From a virus, in the IMG/VR virus record IMGVR_UViG_3300009506_000002, positions 62,001 through 126,000 of that record: a stretch of 64,000 bases of DNA; one strand, 5' to 3'. The notes beneath the pieces were generated by a model. It saw only the letters and a program-made list of their open reading frames with translations, was not told the origin of the DNA and searched no databases. The position numbers and the translations under genes are program-made. This document shows, piece after piece, positions 39,087-46,698 of this stretch. The stretch's first letter is position 1; every line of letters starts with the position of its first letter.

Positions 39087-39574
39087 ACTTCCACCTGTAC
39101 GTGATCAGCTTCCCACGGATAGACAACCCATGGGTCATCTTTGGTGAGGTGAACAGCATAAAAGTCGGGCTCGTAGCTTGATCCGTTACGATAATGGAGA
39201 GCAGCAGTGTAGACGCTTTCTACTTGGTGCGTGAGGTGCCCTACAGCAGCCCTGAGCGTGCTTCCAGTGTCGGAAATGTCATCAACTATCAAAACGCGCG
39301 AATTGATGTCTATGCTCGAATGCTTGTCATCAATCCAATTCATGTAGGATTCATGATGCCCGTATGCGATGTCTCTCGCGCTTGGTGTGCGCACTTGCGC
39401 CACTGCCAACGGGAGATGCAGGAAGTGAGAAATGTAGACAGCAGGAACAAGCCCGCCGCGTGAAATACCCATGATATGGGTGAATGGGATATTTGAGTCA
39501 TCAATCTGCTTGAGGAGATTCTCCATCTCCACAGAGTTGATTTCAACTTTCGGGCCGCCTTCAAACGTCGTCAT
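39083..39574 (-). CDS. Phosphoribosyltransferase, copy 2
   Basis: 163 residues. IMGISRGGLVPAVYISHFLH and PRPP loop VLIVDDISDTGSTLRAAV. Paralogue of the gene at 33889 with a similar C-terminus (DPWVVYPWEADH against IVKYPWNLDAPE), a feature of xanthine-guanine PRTases. The pair may salvage bases from degraded host DNA, or act on a modified base or defence signal; only the PRTase fold is supported by sequence. Confidence 0.85.
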   Translation of the reverse strand: MTTFEGGPKVEINSVEMENLLKQIDDSNIPFTHIMGISRGGLVPAVYISHFLHLPLAVAQVRTPSARDIAYGHHESYMNWIDDKHSSIDINSRVLIVDDISDTGSTLRAAVGHLTHQVESVYTAALHYRNGSSYEPDFYAVHLTKDDPWVVYPWEADHVQVEV

Positions 39575-39576
39575 GT

Positions 39577-39987
39577 TTATACTCCTGAATCTTCCAGAGG
39601 AACGTATTTGATGCCATAGTTCTGGCCTTTCTTCACAAAGGTAAAGTGGCCTTTCAGCATAAGAGGACCTTGGCTGGTAACTGCAGACTCACCGAGGTAG
39701 TTCTGCAGGATGCCTGTCATATCCGACATGAACATCTGTACCTGTGCGTTGAACTTGTTTGAATGGAAATAGAACACAGCAGATGAGCGACCGCGACCAT
39801 AGCCCTTGAATGTCAGCACATCTGAGAACACGGTGTTCTTGAAGATGACAACTTCACGCTCTCTGGGCGCGCTCCACCAGTAGGTATTCCAGTAGTCTTG
39901 GAACTGGCCGTCAAGGAAAACCACGTTGCCAATGCCGCCCTTCCAGGTCATATCAATGGCTTTGATTTGTTCAGGCGTCATTTTCAT
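39577..39987 (-). CDS. Hypothetical protein
   Basis: 136 residues starting in an ATGA overlap with gp52. Beta-rich with many aromatics (FQDYWNTYWWSAPREREVVI, GYGRGRSSAVFYFHSNKFNA). No family recognised; coupling to topoisomerase may be only operon packing. Confidence 0.6.
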   Translation of the reverse strand: MKMTPEQIKAIDMTWKGGIGNVVFLDGQFQDYWNTYWWSAPREREVVIFKNTVFSDVLTFKGYGRGRSSAVFYFHSNKFNAQVQMFMSDMTGILQNYLGESAVTSQGPLMLKGHFTFVKKGQNYGIKYVPLEDSGV

Positions 39988-41294
39988 AGATCAGCGAGTT
40001 CCTCTGTATATTGTTTTCTGTGGTTGATATTCTGCCACATTTCGATCGCCTTGTCAAGCTCGTAGATTTCAGCCTTCAGCTTGGCAGAATACTCCTGCGT
40101 GACGTTGTAGATCGGCATCTCGAGCAATGAGTTCTGATGCTCACGGCTGAACTTCAAACGACGCATGTCTGCCTGAATGTCAGCCTTGTTCTTGCGTCCT
40201 TGCAAGTCAAGCTCGCCATCAAGAACAGCCTCAACGAAGCGGCGCTTCTCTGACAGGTTGTGCATCTTGTCCTTGTCACGCTTTGTCCATGACTTGTAGC
40301 GGACATTGTACATGCTCAGACGATAGTCACAGAACTGCGCAATCAGGTCGCCTACGTTGTCAAACGTCTTCAGCTTTCCTGTCTCGTCAATCAGTGTGAG
40401 GTTCTCGGTACGGCGTTTGACCAGCTTCAACTTCTTCAGCAGTTCTGCCTCATCGCTATCTTTCAGCTTGCGCGGCAGTGTGACTTCGAAGTGGAAGCCA
40501 TCCTTTGAGCATTTGTCGATGTAGTTGACCAGCGTACCCGCATCTACCATCTTGTCCAGCTCTTTGATGTAGCCTGCGCGGTCATAGCCAATTGGCAGCT
40601 CTACAATGCTGGCCTTAGTCGGGCTCTTGCGCGTGACTTTGCCATAGATGACCCAGCTATCTCCATCAGCCACAACCTTGCCCTTGAAGTCAGGGAACGT
40701 AGGCTTGATTGACTTAGGTTTCTTGCCAGATACCAGATAGCGGCAGCAGTGATCAGCCACATCTGATGGGTCACGCGGCAGAATGTCAGTTGCAAAGCCT
40801 GTCGCAATGCCCTTTGCACCGTTGACCAGTACCCACGGAATGAGCGGCAGATAGAACAGCGGCTCAGGGTTCTCTGGGTCTGGGTGTGACGGTAGGATGT
40901 CCTGATCAGGGAAGAACTTCTCAAAGTTCTTGCTCAGGGAGATGTCCGTGTATCGTGGTGATGCAGCAGACGTGACCATGCGGGTACCGAAAGTACCGTC
41001 ACCCTCGAGCAATGGGATGTTATTGTCAAACGTGCGCGCGAGGCGGATGATCGTGTCGACCATCGAGCTATCGCCGTGGTGATACTTGGCAATCGGGAAG
41101 GTGTAACCCATCAGCGCCAGCGTCTTGATGAACTTGTTCTTGGCTTCCTTCGTAGCAGTGAAGATGGCCTTACGCTGGCCTGGCTTCAATCCGTCAATCA
41201 GTGAAGGGATGGCTCGATTGTAGATTGTGTAGAGCGCATAGTCGCGTAGGTCGGTGTTAGTATGTTGGGAAACTGTGATTGTTCCTTTTTTCAC
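39984..41294 (-). CDS. 52: DNA topoisomerase II medium subunit gp52
   Basis: 436 residues (T4 442) from GTG 41294, AGGAG upstream. GyrA/ParC-type breakage-rejoining subunit. DGLKPGQRKAIFTATKE, ALMGYTFPIAKYHHGDSSMV and ASPRYTDISLSKN include the catalytic Tyr115 (T4 Tyr116). Works with the gp39-type ATPase subunit encoded just upstream. Confidence 0.96.
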   Translation of the reverse strand: MKKGTITVSQHTNTDLRDYALYTIYNRAIPSLIDGLKPGQRKAIFTATKEAKNKFIKTLALMGYTFPIAKYHHGDSSMVDTIIRLARTFDNNIPLLEGDGTFGTRMVTSAASPRYTDISLSKNFEKFFPDQDILPSHPDPENPEPLFYLPLIPWVLVNGAKGIATGFATDILPRDPSDVADHCCRYLVSGKKPKSIKPTFPDFKGKVVADGDSWVIYGKVTRKSPTKASIVELPIGYDRAGYIKELDKMVDAGTLVNYIDKCSKDGFHFEVTLPRKLKDSDEAELLKKLKLVKRRTENLTLIDETGKLKTFDNVGDLIAQFCDYRLSMYNVRYKSWTKRDKDKMHNLSEKRRFVEAVLDGELDLQGRKNKADIQADMRRLKFSREHQNSLLEMPIYNVTQEYSAKLKAEIYELDKAIEMWQNINHRKQYTEELADL

Positions 41295-41408
41295 TTAATC
41301 TCCTATTGCAGATGTCAGCGCAAGGCTAACACAGATACAGATAATTGTCAAGATAATGTAGAATCGAGTCTGTGCGCGCCTGCGCACGCGATCAAGAAAC
41401 ATACTCAT
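41295..41408 (-). CDS. 37-residue membrane peptide between topoisomerase genes
   Basis: MSMFLDRVRRRAQTRFYIIL then TIICICVSLALTSAIGD: basic start plus one membrane helix. ATG overlaps the gp39 stop as ATGA and the stop precedes the gp52 GTG directly. It contains a promoter-like sequence; coding status is moderate because no strong ribosome site is seen. Confidence 0.45.
   Translation of the reverse strand: MSMFLDRVRRRAQTRFYIILTIICICVSLALTSAIGD
41323..41351 (-). promoter_or_regulatory. Weak early-type promoter for gp52
   Basis: TTGACA (41351-41346), 17 bp, TAGCCT (41328-41323), inside the small membrane-peptide frame. Confidence 0.5.
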
Positions 41409-43237
41409 GACAGCCACTTCTTACGCTTTGAGACATCGTCACCAAAGGCCATCTCGAGTGCTGCCTGACCATGATCATCCATAATAACCGTGTCGATAAC
41501 AGGGTCATTGATCATCTGGTCGTAGACGTCATCTTTCAGTGAGCCGAGACCCTTGGCATACGTGAAGCGCCAAGAAGAATATTGGTCAGAGACCTTGTTC
41601 CACTCCTCAAGTGAGTAGAAGCCCTTAACGTCCTTGCCCTTGCGTACCACGATGATCGGGCTGCGCAAGATTTCAATACGCTTCTCCTCGAACAACTCAG
41701 GCCACATTGAGAACAGGTTCAGCAGTAGACCCTGAATGTTCGCGCCGTCAGTATCCGCGTCGGTGGTGATACGGATTTTGCCGTAGTTGAGGTTTTTGGC
41801 TGGCTTGCCAAACTCAAGGCCAACAATCGCCATGATGTCAGATACGATGACGTTGTTCGCAACCTTACTTAGCTCGTCCTTGTTTCTCCAGTTGAGGGGC
41901 TTACCAGTGAGCGGATAGGCACCGTGGAAGTTGTTGTCACGGACATTGATGAAGTTATTGATCGCTGAATCTCCCTCCATCAGATGCAGGATGCACTTGT
42001 CACGCGCGCGGCTATTGGCCTTGATCTCGTCAGCAACCTTCTTGTTCTTGTTCGCTTTCTGTGCAGCGCGAACCTTCGCCAATTCAGCCTGTCGCTGCTT
42101 GGCTTCAACCCAGTCGACCACTGACTGCACGACCCCACTCTTCAGAACGCCAGCAACCATCTTGTCGCTGACTGTGAAGCAGGTACCGTAGTCACGGACT
42201 TCTGTGATCAGGTTGTCCTTGGTCTGTGAGTCATAACGCGGGTTCATGATTCGCGCATTGATGAAGAGCATCATGTGACTACGGATGACCGCTGGCTTCA
42301 CGTCGATCTTGTTCTTCTTCTTGATGTGCGCCCTGATCTTGTCAATAAGCTGCCACGCGATGTAGTCGATGTGTGAACCACCAACCGATGTCTGATTACT
42401 GTTCACGAAGGATACGTGCTGGAAGCCGTCATCTGATGCAGCAACAGCAATCTTCCAGTCCTCATTTTCATCGTACACGAACTCCTCGCAGTACATTTCG
42501 ATGTACCTCTTGAAGTTGGCAAAGCGGACACGGCATCCGTTCAGGTAGATTTTCAGGTGAGGGTTACATGCTGCCACGTCGGTGACGCGCTTTGTCAGCA
42601 TCTCGATATCACCTGGAGTAAACTTAGTACGACCGAAACGCTTGTAGTCAGGCAACCAAGATACCTCGGTGAAGTTCTGGTGTGACTTTTTGGTCTTGCC
42701 GCCAGAGGTCTCGCCCATATTGTCAGACCATGTCTGTGTGAACTGCATCTTGCCGTCAGCCGTGGTGACTGTGAACTCCTTAGAGAAGATGTTCGTCAGT
42801 GATGCACCCTCACCGTTCTGTCCGGTGAGGTCATTGGTATCCTCGTCGTCGAAGTTCGACCCAGCCTTCAGCTCTGAGAAGATCATCTCAGGAATCCATT
42901 GCTGGTGCTCTTTGTGAACAGCAACCGGGATGCCGCCATTGTCGAACACGGTGATCTGTCCTGTTTGGTGATCAAAGTTGACCTTGATTGTATCCAGATG
43001 CTGTCCCTCAGGACGTTTGGAATGGTCAACAGAGTTGTCGAGAATCTCCTCAAACATCTTGAGTAGTGCAGGGTTCCAGGTTACTTCCTTTTTGACCATC
43101 TGCATCTTGTGATCATGTACGATACACCAGGTGATTGCAGTGTGGTCAACAATGGAACCAAGGTAGCGTCCAGGGCGCTTAAGGACGTGCTCGACGTCCG
43201 AAAGCTTCTGATACTTTTCCTCAAGTGCAACTGTCAT
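41405..43237 (-). CDS. 39: DNA topoisomerase II large (ATPase) subunit gp39, unsplit
   Basis: 610 residues. GHKL ATPase: FEEILDNSVDHSKRPEG (Asn/Asp for Mg-ATP), VFDNGGIPV, LTGQNGEGASLTNIFSKEFT; transducer region; Toprim: LHLMEGDSAINNF and TDADTDGANIQGLLLN. In T4 this polypeptide is divided between genes 39 and 60; here it is one gene. Together with gp52 it forms the phage topoisomerase. Confidence 0.96.
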   Translation of the reverse strand: MTVALEEKYQKLSDVEHVLKRPGRYLGSIVDHTAITWCIVHDHKMQMVKKEVTWNPALLKMFEEILDNSVDHSKRPEGQHLDTIKVNFDHQTGQITVFDNGGIPVAVHKEHQQWIPEMIFSELKAGSNFDDEDTNDLTGQNGEGASLTNIFSKEFTVTTADGKMQFTQTWSDNMGETSGGKTKKSHQNFTEVSWLPDYKRFGRTKFTPGDIEMLTKRVTDVAACNPHLKIYLNGCRVRFANFKRYIEMYCEEFVYDENEDWKIAVAASDDGFQHVSFVNSNQTSVGGSHIDYIAWQLIDKIRAHIKKKNKIDVKPAVIRSHMMLFINARIMNPRYDSQTKDNLITEVRDYGTCFTVSDKMVAGVLKSGVVQSVVDWVEAKQRQAELAKVRAAQKANKNKKVADEIKANSRARDKCILHLMEGDSAINNFINVRDNNFHGAYPLTGKPLNWRNKDELSKVANNVIVSDIMAIVGLEFGKPAKNLNYGKIRITTDADTDGANIQGLLLNLFSMWPELFEEKRIEILRSPIIVVRKGKDVKGFYSLEEWNKVSDQYSSWRFTYAKGLGSLKDDVYDQMINDPVIDTVIMDDHGQAALEMAFGDDVSKRKKWLS

Positions 43238-43239
43238 GC

Positions 43240-43881
43240 TTACCTCGTAATTACGTTATAGAGATTGTCGTGGCGATAGACGCGCTTACCAAACCCGTTG
43301 ATCTGCAGAGCAACGCTCTCCTCAACCAGTATTGAGCGAGGCTTCTCGGAGACCGGACGCTCATACTCATCTGGTGCAGATGATCCGTATTGAGAATTCA
43401 TCCTGCGCCAGTAGGATGCGATGTACTTGGCAGCGTCATCTTTCGTCTTATGTATGGAGATTCCATCAGGGCGAGTTCCCCAGCCACGCTCTGACTCTTC
43501 CCACGCAATGACAAAGACCTCTACCTTTGTCTTGGTGAACAGCTCAGGGAAGTCCTCTTGCAGCTTGGCGAGAGTGCGCTTTGCGTCTTCAGTCACTCGC
43601 TCTGTGCGCTTGCGCTCCTGCTCCTGCTCTCGTAGCGCTTCTGCGTTCTCCATCTCATAGAAGATCTGGTCAAGTGACTTGGCAGGACGAACCTCTTGCA
43701 GCTCGTAGCCAACAATCTCACAGCCTTCATAGGCTTTGCGCGGGTTGCGTACCTGACCGAGGTGGCATTTTACGTGTGAAAGCTGCTTCCACATCTTGCC
43801 CTTTTTGGTGAAGTCGGGATCCATGTCACCTGTAGAGAACAGGCCATCAGTGTTTTTGATTTTGAAGATTGTGTCTGTCAT
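43240..43881 (-). CDS. Hypothetical protein upstream of gp39
   Basis: 213 residues. N-terminal beta part with TDGLFSTGDMDPDFTKKGKM and WKQLSHVKCHLGQ, a central charged helix (REQEQERKRTERVTEDAKRT) and a C-terminal alpha/beta segment. The N-terminal pattern is seen in several phage hypothetical proteins. Function unknown. Confidence 0.6.
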   Translation of the reverse strand: MTDTIFKIKNTDGLFSTGDMDPDFTKKGKMWKQLSHVKCHLGQVRNPRKAYEGCEIVGYELQEVRPAKSLDQIFYEMENAEALREQEQERKRTERVTEDAKRTLAKLQEDFPELFTKTKVEVFVIAWEESERGWGTRPDGISIHKTKDDAAKYIASYWRRMNSQYGSSAPDEYERPVSEKPRSILVEESVALQINGFGKRVYRHDNLYNVITR

Positions 43882-43915
43882 AGCGAACCTCTCATGATGA
43901 AATATTGAAAAGGAT

Positions 43916-43942
43916 GCGGCAGGACTGTGAAAGTCCCGCCGC
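43916..43942 (-). ncRNA. Strong hairpin in intercistronic spacer (I)
   Basis: GCGGC-a-GGACT, loop GTGAA, AGTCC-c-GCCGC: ten base pairs with one A/C mismatch, readable on both strands. On the minus transcript it is followed by ATCCTTTTC, so it might act as a partial terminator or RNA-processing/stability element. Confidence 0.5.
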
Positions 43943-43947
43943 GTAGT

Positions 43948-43985
43948 GTGCCGCTTTTGGAGGTGAGTGATGAGGAGAGCGGCAC
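43948..43985 (-). ncRNA. Strong hairpin in intercistronic spacer (II)
   Basis: Perfect 8-bp arms GTGCCGCT (43948-43955) and AGCGGCAC (43978-43985) with a 22-nt loop. The loop on the minus transcript carries CACCTCC, complementary to a Shine-Dalgarno. With hairpin I it fills the 111-bp spacer between the genes at 43240 and 43993. Confidence 0.5.
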
Positions 43986-43992
43986 GTGTAAC

Positions 43993-44229
43993 TTACCCGA
44001 TCTTGGTGACTCGACCTTCGTAGTCAGTGAAGCCGATATCGAACGGCACGTAAATCTTTGTACGCGCACCCTTAGGATACAGGGTGTCTTCAGTCACCAG
44101 AATCATAAAACCATTTTCCAGCTTGTCGACGACCTCACCAACGACGTACTTGTCATCCCTACCCTCACATGGCATGAAATCAAGTGCCTTGATGCTATCG
44201 CCGATATTTGCAACTTTCTCGAAACTCAT
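43993..44229 (-). CDS. Small hypothetical protein, beta-barrel-like
   Basis: 78 residues. GDSIKALDFMPCEGRDDKYV, VVDKLENGFMILVTED, KIYVPFDIGFTDYEGR: strand-turn pattern of a small SH3-like barrel found in many phage early proteins. Preceded by AGGAG and an early promoter. Confidence 0.6.
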   Translation of the reverse strand: MSFEKVANIGDSIKALDFMPCEGRDDKYVVGEVVDKLENGFMILVTEDTLYPKGARTKIYVPFDIGFTDYEGRVTKIG

Positions 44230-44259
44230 AATTAACTCCTTTGCTCACTCAATAATGAA

Positions 44260-44288
44260 AGTCTACACGAAGCAGGAGGGGATGTCAA
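44260..44288 (-). promoter_or_regulatory. Early promoter with start-site palindrome
   Basis: TTGACA (44288-44283), 17 bp ending TTCGTG, TAGACT (44265-44260), then TTCATTATTGAGTGAGC and AGGAG. Confidence 0.85.
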
Positions 44289-44297
44289 GAACTATTT

Positions 44298-45413
44298 CTA
44301 GCCCTCGACATTCACAACCATGTCTACTTCGTCAAGAGTAGGCCAGACGAATCCGCCCATCTTCTCAACCAGCAGGTGTGACAGGTCCTTACCTTCTTCA
44401 GCGCGACCACGGTTACGCTCGAAGATAGTTGGTGCGCCAGTGTGGAACACAGTAGCCACAACCTTGTAGCCCTTACGGCGTGCTGGGTTGATGAAAGCAC
44501 GGCGGGCCTTCTTGCTCAGGTTCATCATGTCGATGATGACGCTCTTGCCAGTGTTCAGGGACAACTGGAACAGGTCATTCATCATCTTGTTGATAACGTC
44601 CTGATCAACGGTCTTCCAGTTCTTGCCGTAGTCCTTGTAACCGCCAGCCTTACGAACCAGCTCGTCACGGGACAGAACGATGTCACACTTCACGTTCAGG
44701 TCGTTGACCAAAACTTTCTCGCCTGGGTCTGCCAGACGGTTCTGAATGAAGGTTGACTTGCCACAACCCATCGGGCCAACCAACAGGATCAGCCAAGGCT
44801 CATCGTCACTAACTTCTGGCTCAGAGAGAGTCACGAAGTCCATGTAGCGGGTGTAGTCGCCCTTTGAGCCAGCGTGCTCGGCAGCGTAGATGCGGCCTTC
44901 AACGTCAGCAGCGGCAGTCTGTGCCAGCAGGTTGAGGAAGTCTGACTCGCCAGCGAATGCAGCAGCAACGCCAGCATCCTTCTGCTCCTGAGTCTGGTTC
45001 CGGTTGCCCTGCCAGGTGTAGAGCGCCGAGTGCTGTGCGCACAGACGTGCAACAGTGAACATCTGATCCTGGGTAAGCAGGTCGCTGTACGCTTTGCGCA
45101 GAATCTCTACAGCGTAGTAGAAAGACACACCATCATGACCACGGAACGAAACGTAGTTTGTCTCAAGGTTAACCCGGCGAGTGAACGCTTTGCCTACGTC
45201 ATGCAGCAGAGCGGCCAACTGTACTTCGATCGGAGAGCCATTGATGCGCGCCTGATTGACGACCATCATGGTATGCGTCCAGACGTCGCCTTCCGTGTGA
45301 TACGGATTGGTGTCGAGGTCTGAGAAGTTATGGTCAGCATTCTTCATCGCCATTACGAGCTCTGGGAAGTTGCGCATAAAGCGCGCGATCAAATCTTGTG
45401 TGTCTACAGTCAT
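44298..45413 (-). CDS. HD-Pnk: HD phosphohydrolase fused to polynucleotide 5'-kinase
   Basis: 371 residues. Residues 38-190 are an HD domain (YHTEGDVWTHTMM, AALLHDVGKAF with H71-D72, ARLCAQHSAL, D170). Residues 205-371 are a P-loop kinase (LLVGPMGCGKSTFIQNRLAD, VIIDMMNLSKKARRAFINPA, VVATVFHTGAPTIFERNRGR). This is the architecture of bacterial HD-Pnk end-healing enzymes, in which HD removes 2',3'-cyclic or 3'-phosphates and the kinase phosphorylates 5'-OH ends. It replaces the T4 Pnkp kinase-HAD phosphatase and should prepare broken RNA for the RNA ligases of this phage. Confidence 0.88.
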   Translation of the reverse strand: MTVDTQDLIARFMRNFPELVMAMKNADHNFSDLDTNPYHTEGDVWTHTMMVVNQARINGSPIEVQLAALLHDVGKAFTRRVNLETNYVSFRGHDGVSFYYAVEILRKAYSDLLTQDQMFTVARLCAQHSALYTWQGNRNQTQEQKDAGVAAAFAGESDFLNLLAQTAAADVEGRIYAAEHAGSKGDYTRYMDFVTLSEPEVSDDEPWLILLVGPMGCGKSTFIQNRLADPGEKVLVNDLNVKCDIVLSRDELVRKAGGYKDYGKNWKTVDQDVINKMMNDLFQLSLNTGKSVIIDMMNLSKKARRAFINPARRKGYKVVATVFHTGAPTIFERNRGRAEEGKDLSHLLVEKMGGFVWPTLDEVDMVVNVEG

Positions 45414-45415
45414 TC

Positions 45416-45604
45416 TTACATTACCTTCGTTGAATATGCAGCGCCAGCAGCGGCAAGCGCATCAGTCAGTTCGCCAGCGTCACGCGAGTTAACGGAAATA
45501 GCCAGCTCTTGGTCATCGGCCTCCCAGTTGATGCCGAGGTCGCCGGTGGCCGGGCCAACCTTTTCAGCGTCACTTGCAGTAGGGAAACTAATTTTGATTC
45601 TCAT
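45416..45604 (-). CDS. Small hypothetical protein
   Basis: 62 residues (MRIKISFPTASDAEKVGPAT), with strand-helix pattern and an Ala-rich C-terminal helix (AGELTDALAAAGAAYST). AAAGGAG upstream, leads the HD-Pnk operon. No family recognised. Confidence 0.6.
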   Translation of the reverse strand: MRIKISFPTASDAEKVGPATGDLGINWEADDQELAISVNSRDAGELTDALAAAGAAYSTKVM

Positions 45605-45634
45605 GATAAACTCCTTTGCTCACTCAATAAGTGA

Positions 45635-45663
45635 AGTCTACACGAAACGGAACCGTTTGTCAA
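45635..45663 (-). promoter_or_regulatory. Early promoter with spacer and start-site palindromes
   Basis: TTGACA (45663-45658), 17-bp spacer containing AAACGGTTCCGTTT (shared with -35), TAGACT (45640-45635), then TCACTTATTGAGTGAGC and AAAGGAG. Nearly identical to the promoter at 48035. Confidence 0.9.
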
Positions 45664-45877
45664 GACTTTTTCTGCATCGTTGCGTAGATCTCATAGAAGC
45701 CTTCAGTCACACCCGGCCATTCCTCCTGTTGCGATGCCGCAGTTGCCTTTTTTATCTTCGGAGCGCATCTGTGACAATAGATTGGCTTGTGAATATACTC
45801 CTCTGATATCTTGCGGGATGGAGCATGGTGTTGCCAACATCGAGCATTTCCTTTAGTTGTTCGAGTGTGTGGTTCAT
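45660..45877 (-). pseudogene. Frameshifted small gene
   Basis: ATG 45877 after TAAGGAGGAAGTGAG opens MNHTLEQLKEMLDVGNTMLH, which runs into stop at 45752. In the -1-related frame the sequence reads on as a more natural protein (APSRKISEEYIHKPIYCHRC, APKIKKATAAS, EEWPGVTEGFYEIYATMQKK) ending at 45660, but that frame lacks a start. A single-base indel around 45820-45845 would join them. Either a decayed gene, a sequencing error, or frameshifting. The Cys pair YCHRC hints at a zinc site. Confidence 0.5.
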
Positions 45878-45889
45878 CTCACTTCCTCC

Positions 45890-46585
45890 TTAATCTAATC
45901 CCATTTCTGCCAGTACATCCATGAACATAGTGGCTGCCCCTGCTGCCCCTGCTGCTGCCTCTGCTGCCTCTGCTGCTGCCCTTGCTGCCCTTGCTGCTGC
46001 CCATGCTTCTGCCCTTTCTGCTGGCCCTGCTGCCCATGCTGCTGCCCCTGCTGCCCATGCTGCTGCCTCTACTGCTGCCCCTGCTGCCCCTGCTGCTGCC
46101 CCTGCTGCAGTCCCTGCTGCTGCCCATGCTTCTGCTGCCCATGCTTCTGCCCCTGCTGACCTTGCTGCTGCCCATGCTTCTGCCCTTTCGGATCGATCTG
46201 ACCCGTCAAGCCACCCGGTTGCCCAAGTGGTAAACGCATCATCCTTGTAGACGCGCATGGTCACCCTGATAGCAAACTCGACCCGCTGCTCGGTAGTGAT
46301 AGCCGGCAATGGCATCTCGCGGACAAGCCTTTGTTTTTTCGTACCAGCTTTTAACCCGTCAAAAGCAACCTCCCCACTATGCTCTATTTCCCACAACTTC
46401 GGATTTATGAAACGTGCGTGTATCAGGTTAAAGATCACCGCAAGCACTGGGTGGCGATACTGGTGCAGTACCCCATCGGTGCATAATTTGTTGCCCTTAC
46501 CCTTTGCGACCCGCCAGCGATTCATGCGGAACTTAAAGCCGCCATGTGTTGTCATCTTCTGCGTGGTCAGTTTGTAAGCAATCAT
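45890..46585 (-). CDS. Phage protein with Ala-rich repetitive C-terminal tail
   Basis: 231 residues from the last of four in-frame ATGs, each with its own ribosome site (46675, 46645, 46615, 46585). The N-terminal 140 residues (MTTHGGFKFRMNRWRVAKGK, VLHQYRHPVLAVIFNLIHAR, NPKLWEIEHSGEVAFDGLKA, MPLPAITTEQRVEFAIRVTM, YKDDAFTTWATGWLDGSDRS) belong to a family I know from many phages. As in that family a long Ala/Trp/Glu tail follows (WAAARSAGAEAWAAEAWAAA and similar). Function unknown. The tail DNA is low-complexity (CTGCTGCCC-type repeats, 45930-46190). Confidence 0.75.
   Translation of the reverse strand: MIAYKLTTQKMTTHGGFKFRMNRWRVAKGKGNKLCTDGVLHQYRHPVLAVIFNLIHARFINPKLWEIEHSGEVAFDGLKAGTKKQRLVREMPLPAITTEQRVEFAIRVTMRVYKDDAFTTWATGWLDGSDRSERAEAWAAARSAGAEAWAAEAWAAAGTAAGAAAGAAGAAVEAAAWAAGAAAWAAGPAERAEAWAAARAARAAAEAAEAAAGAAGAATMFMDVLAEMGLD
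45930..46190. repeat. Low-complexity Ala-codon repeat tract
   Basis: Imperfect 6-15 bp repeats of the GCAGCAGGG/GCAGCATGG type encode the Ala-rich helix; long spurious frames appear on both strands here. Likely expands and contracts by slippage. Confidence 0.8.
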
Positions 46586-46698
46586 CTCACTTCCTCCTTT
46601 CGTATAACCAATCATCTCACTTCCTCCTTTCGTATAACCAATCATCTCACTTCCTCCTTTCGTATAACCAATCATCTCACTTCCTCCTTTCGTATAAC
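46581..46698 (-). repeat. Four tandem 30-bp repeats, each a ribosome-binding site plus ATG
   Basis: Unit (minus strand): TTATACGAAAGGAGGAAGTG followed by AGATGATTGG. Copies begin at 46581, 46611, 46641 and 46671; the three internal copies are identical and the outermost diverges at its edge. Every copy carries AAAGGAGG and an ATG at ideal spacing, all in one frame, so initiation could occur at four places, adding YTKGGSEMIG per copy. A fifth partial copy (GGAGGAAGTGAGATG) starts the next gene at 45877. Confidence 0.9.

Noticed and set aside
45921-46250. Ala/Leu/Pro-rich plus-strand proteins
   Set aside because: Artefacts of the GC-rich repeat tract encoding the Ala-rich tail on the minus strand.
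46581-46698. CRISPR array
   Set aside because: The 30-bp units abut each other without spacers and each contains a ribosome site; this is a tandem duplication.
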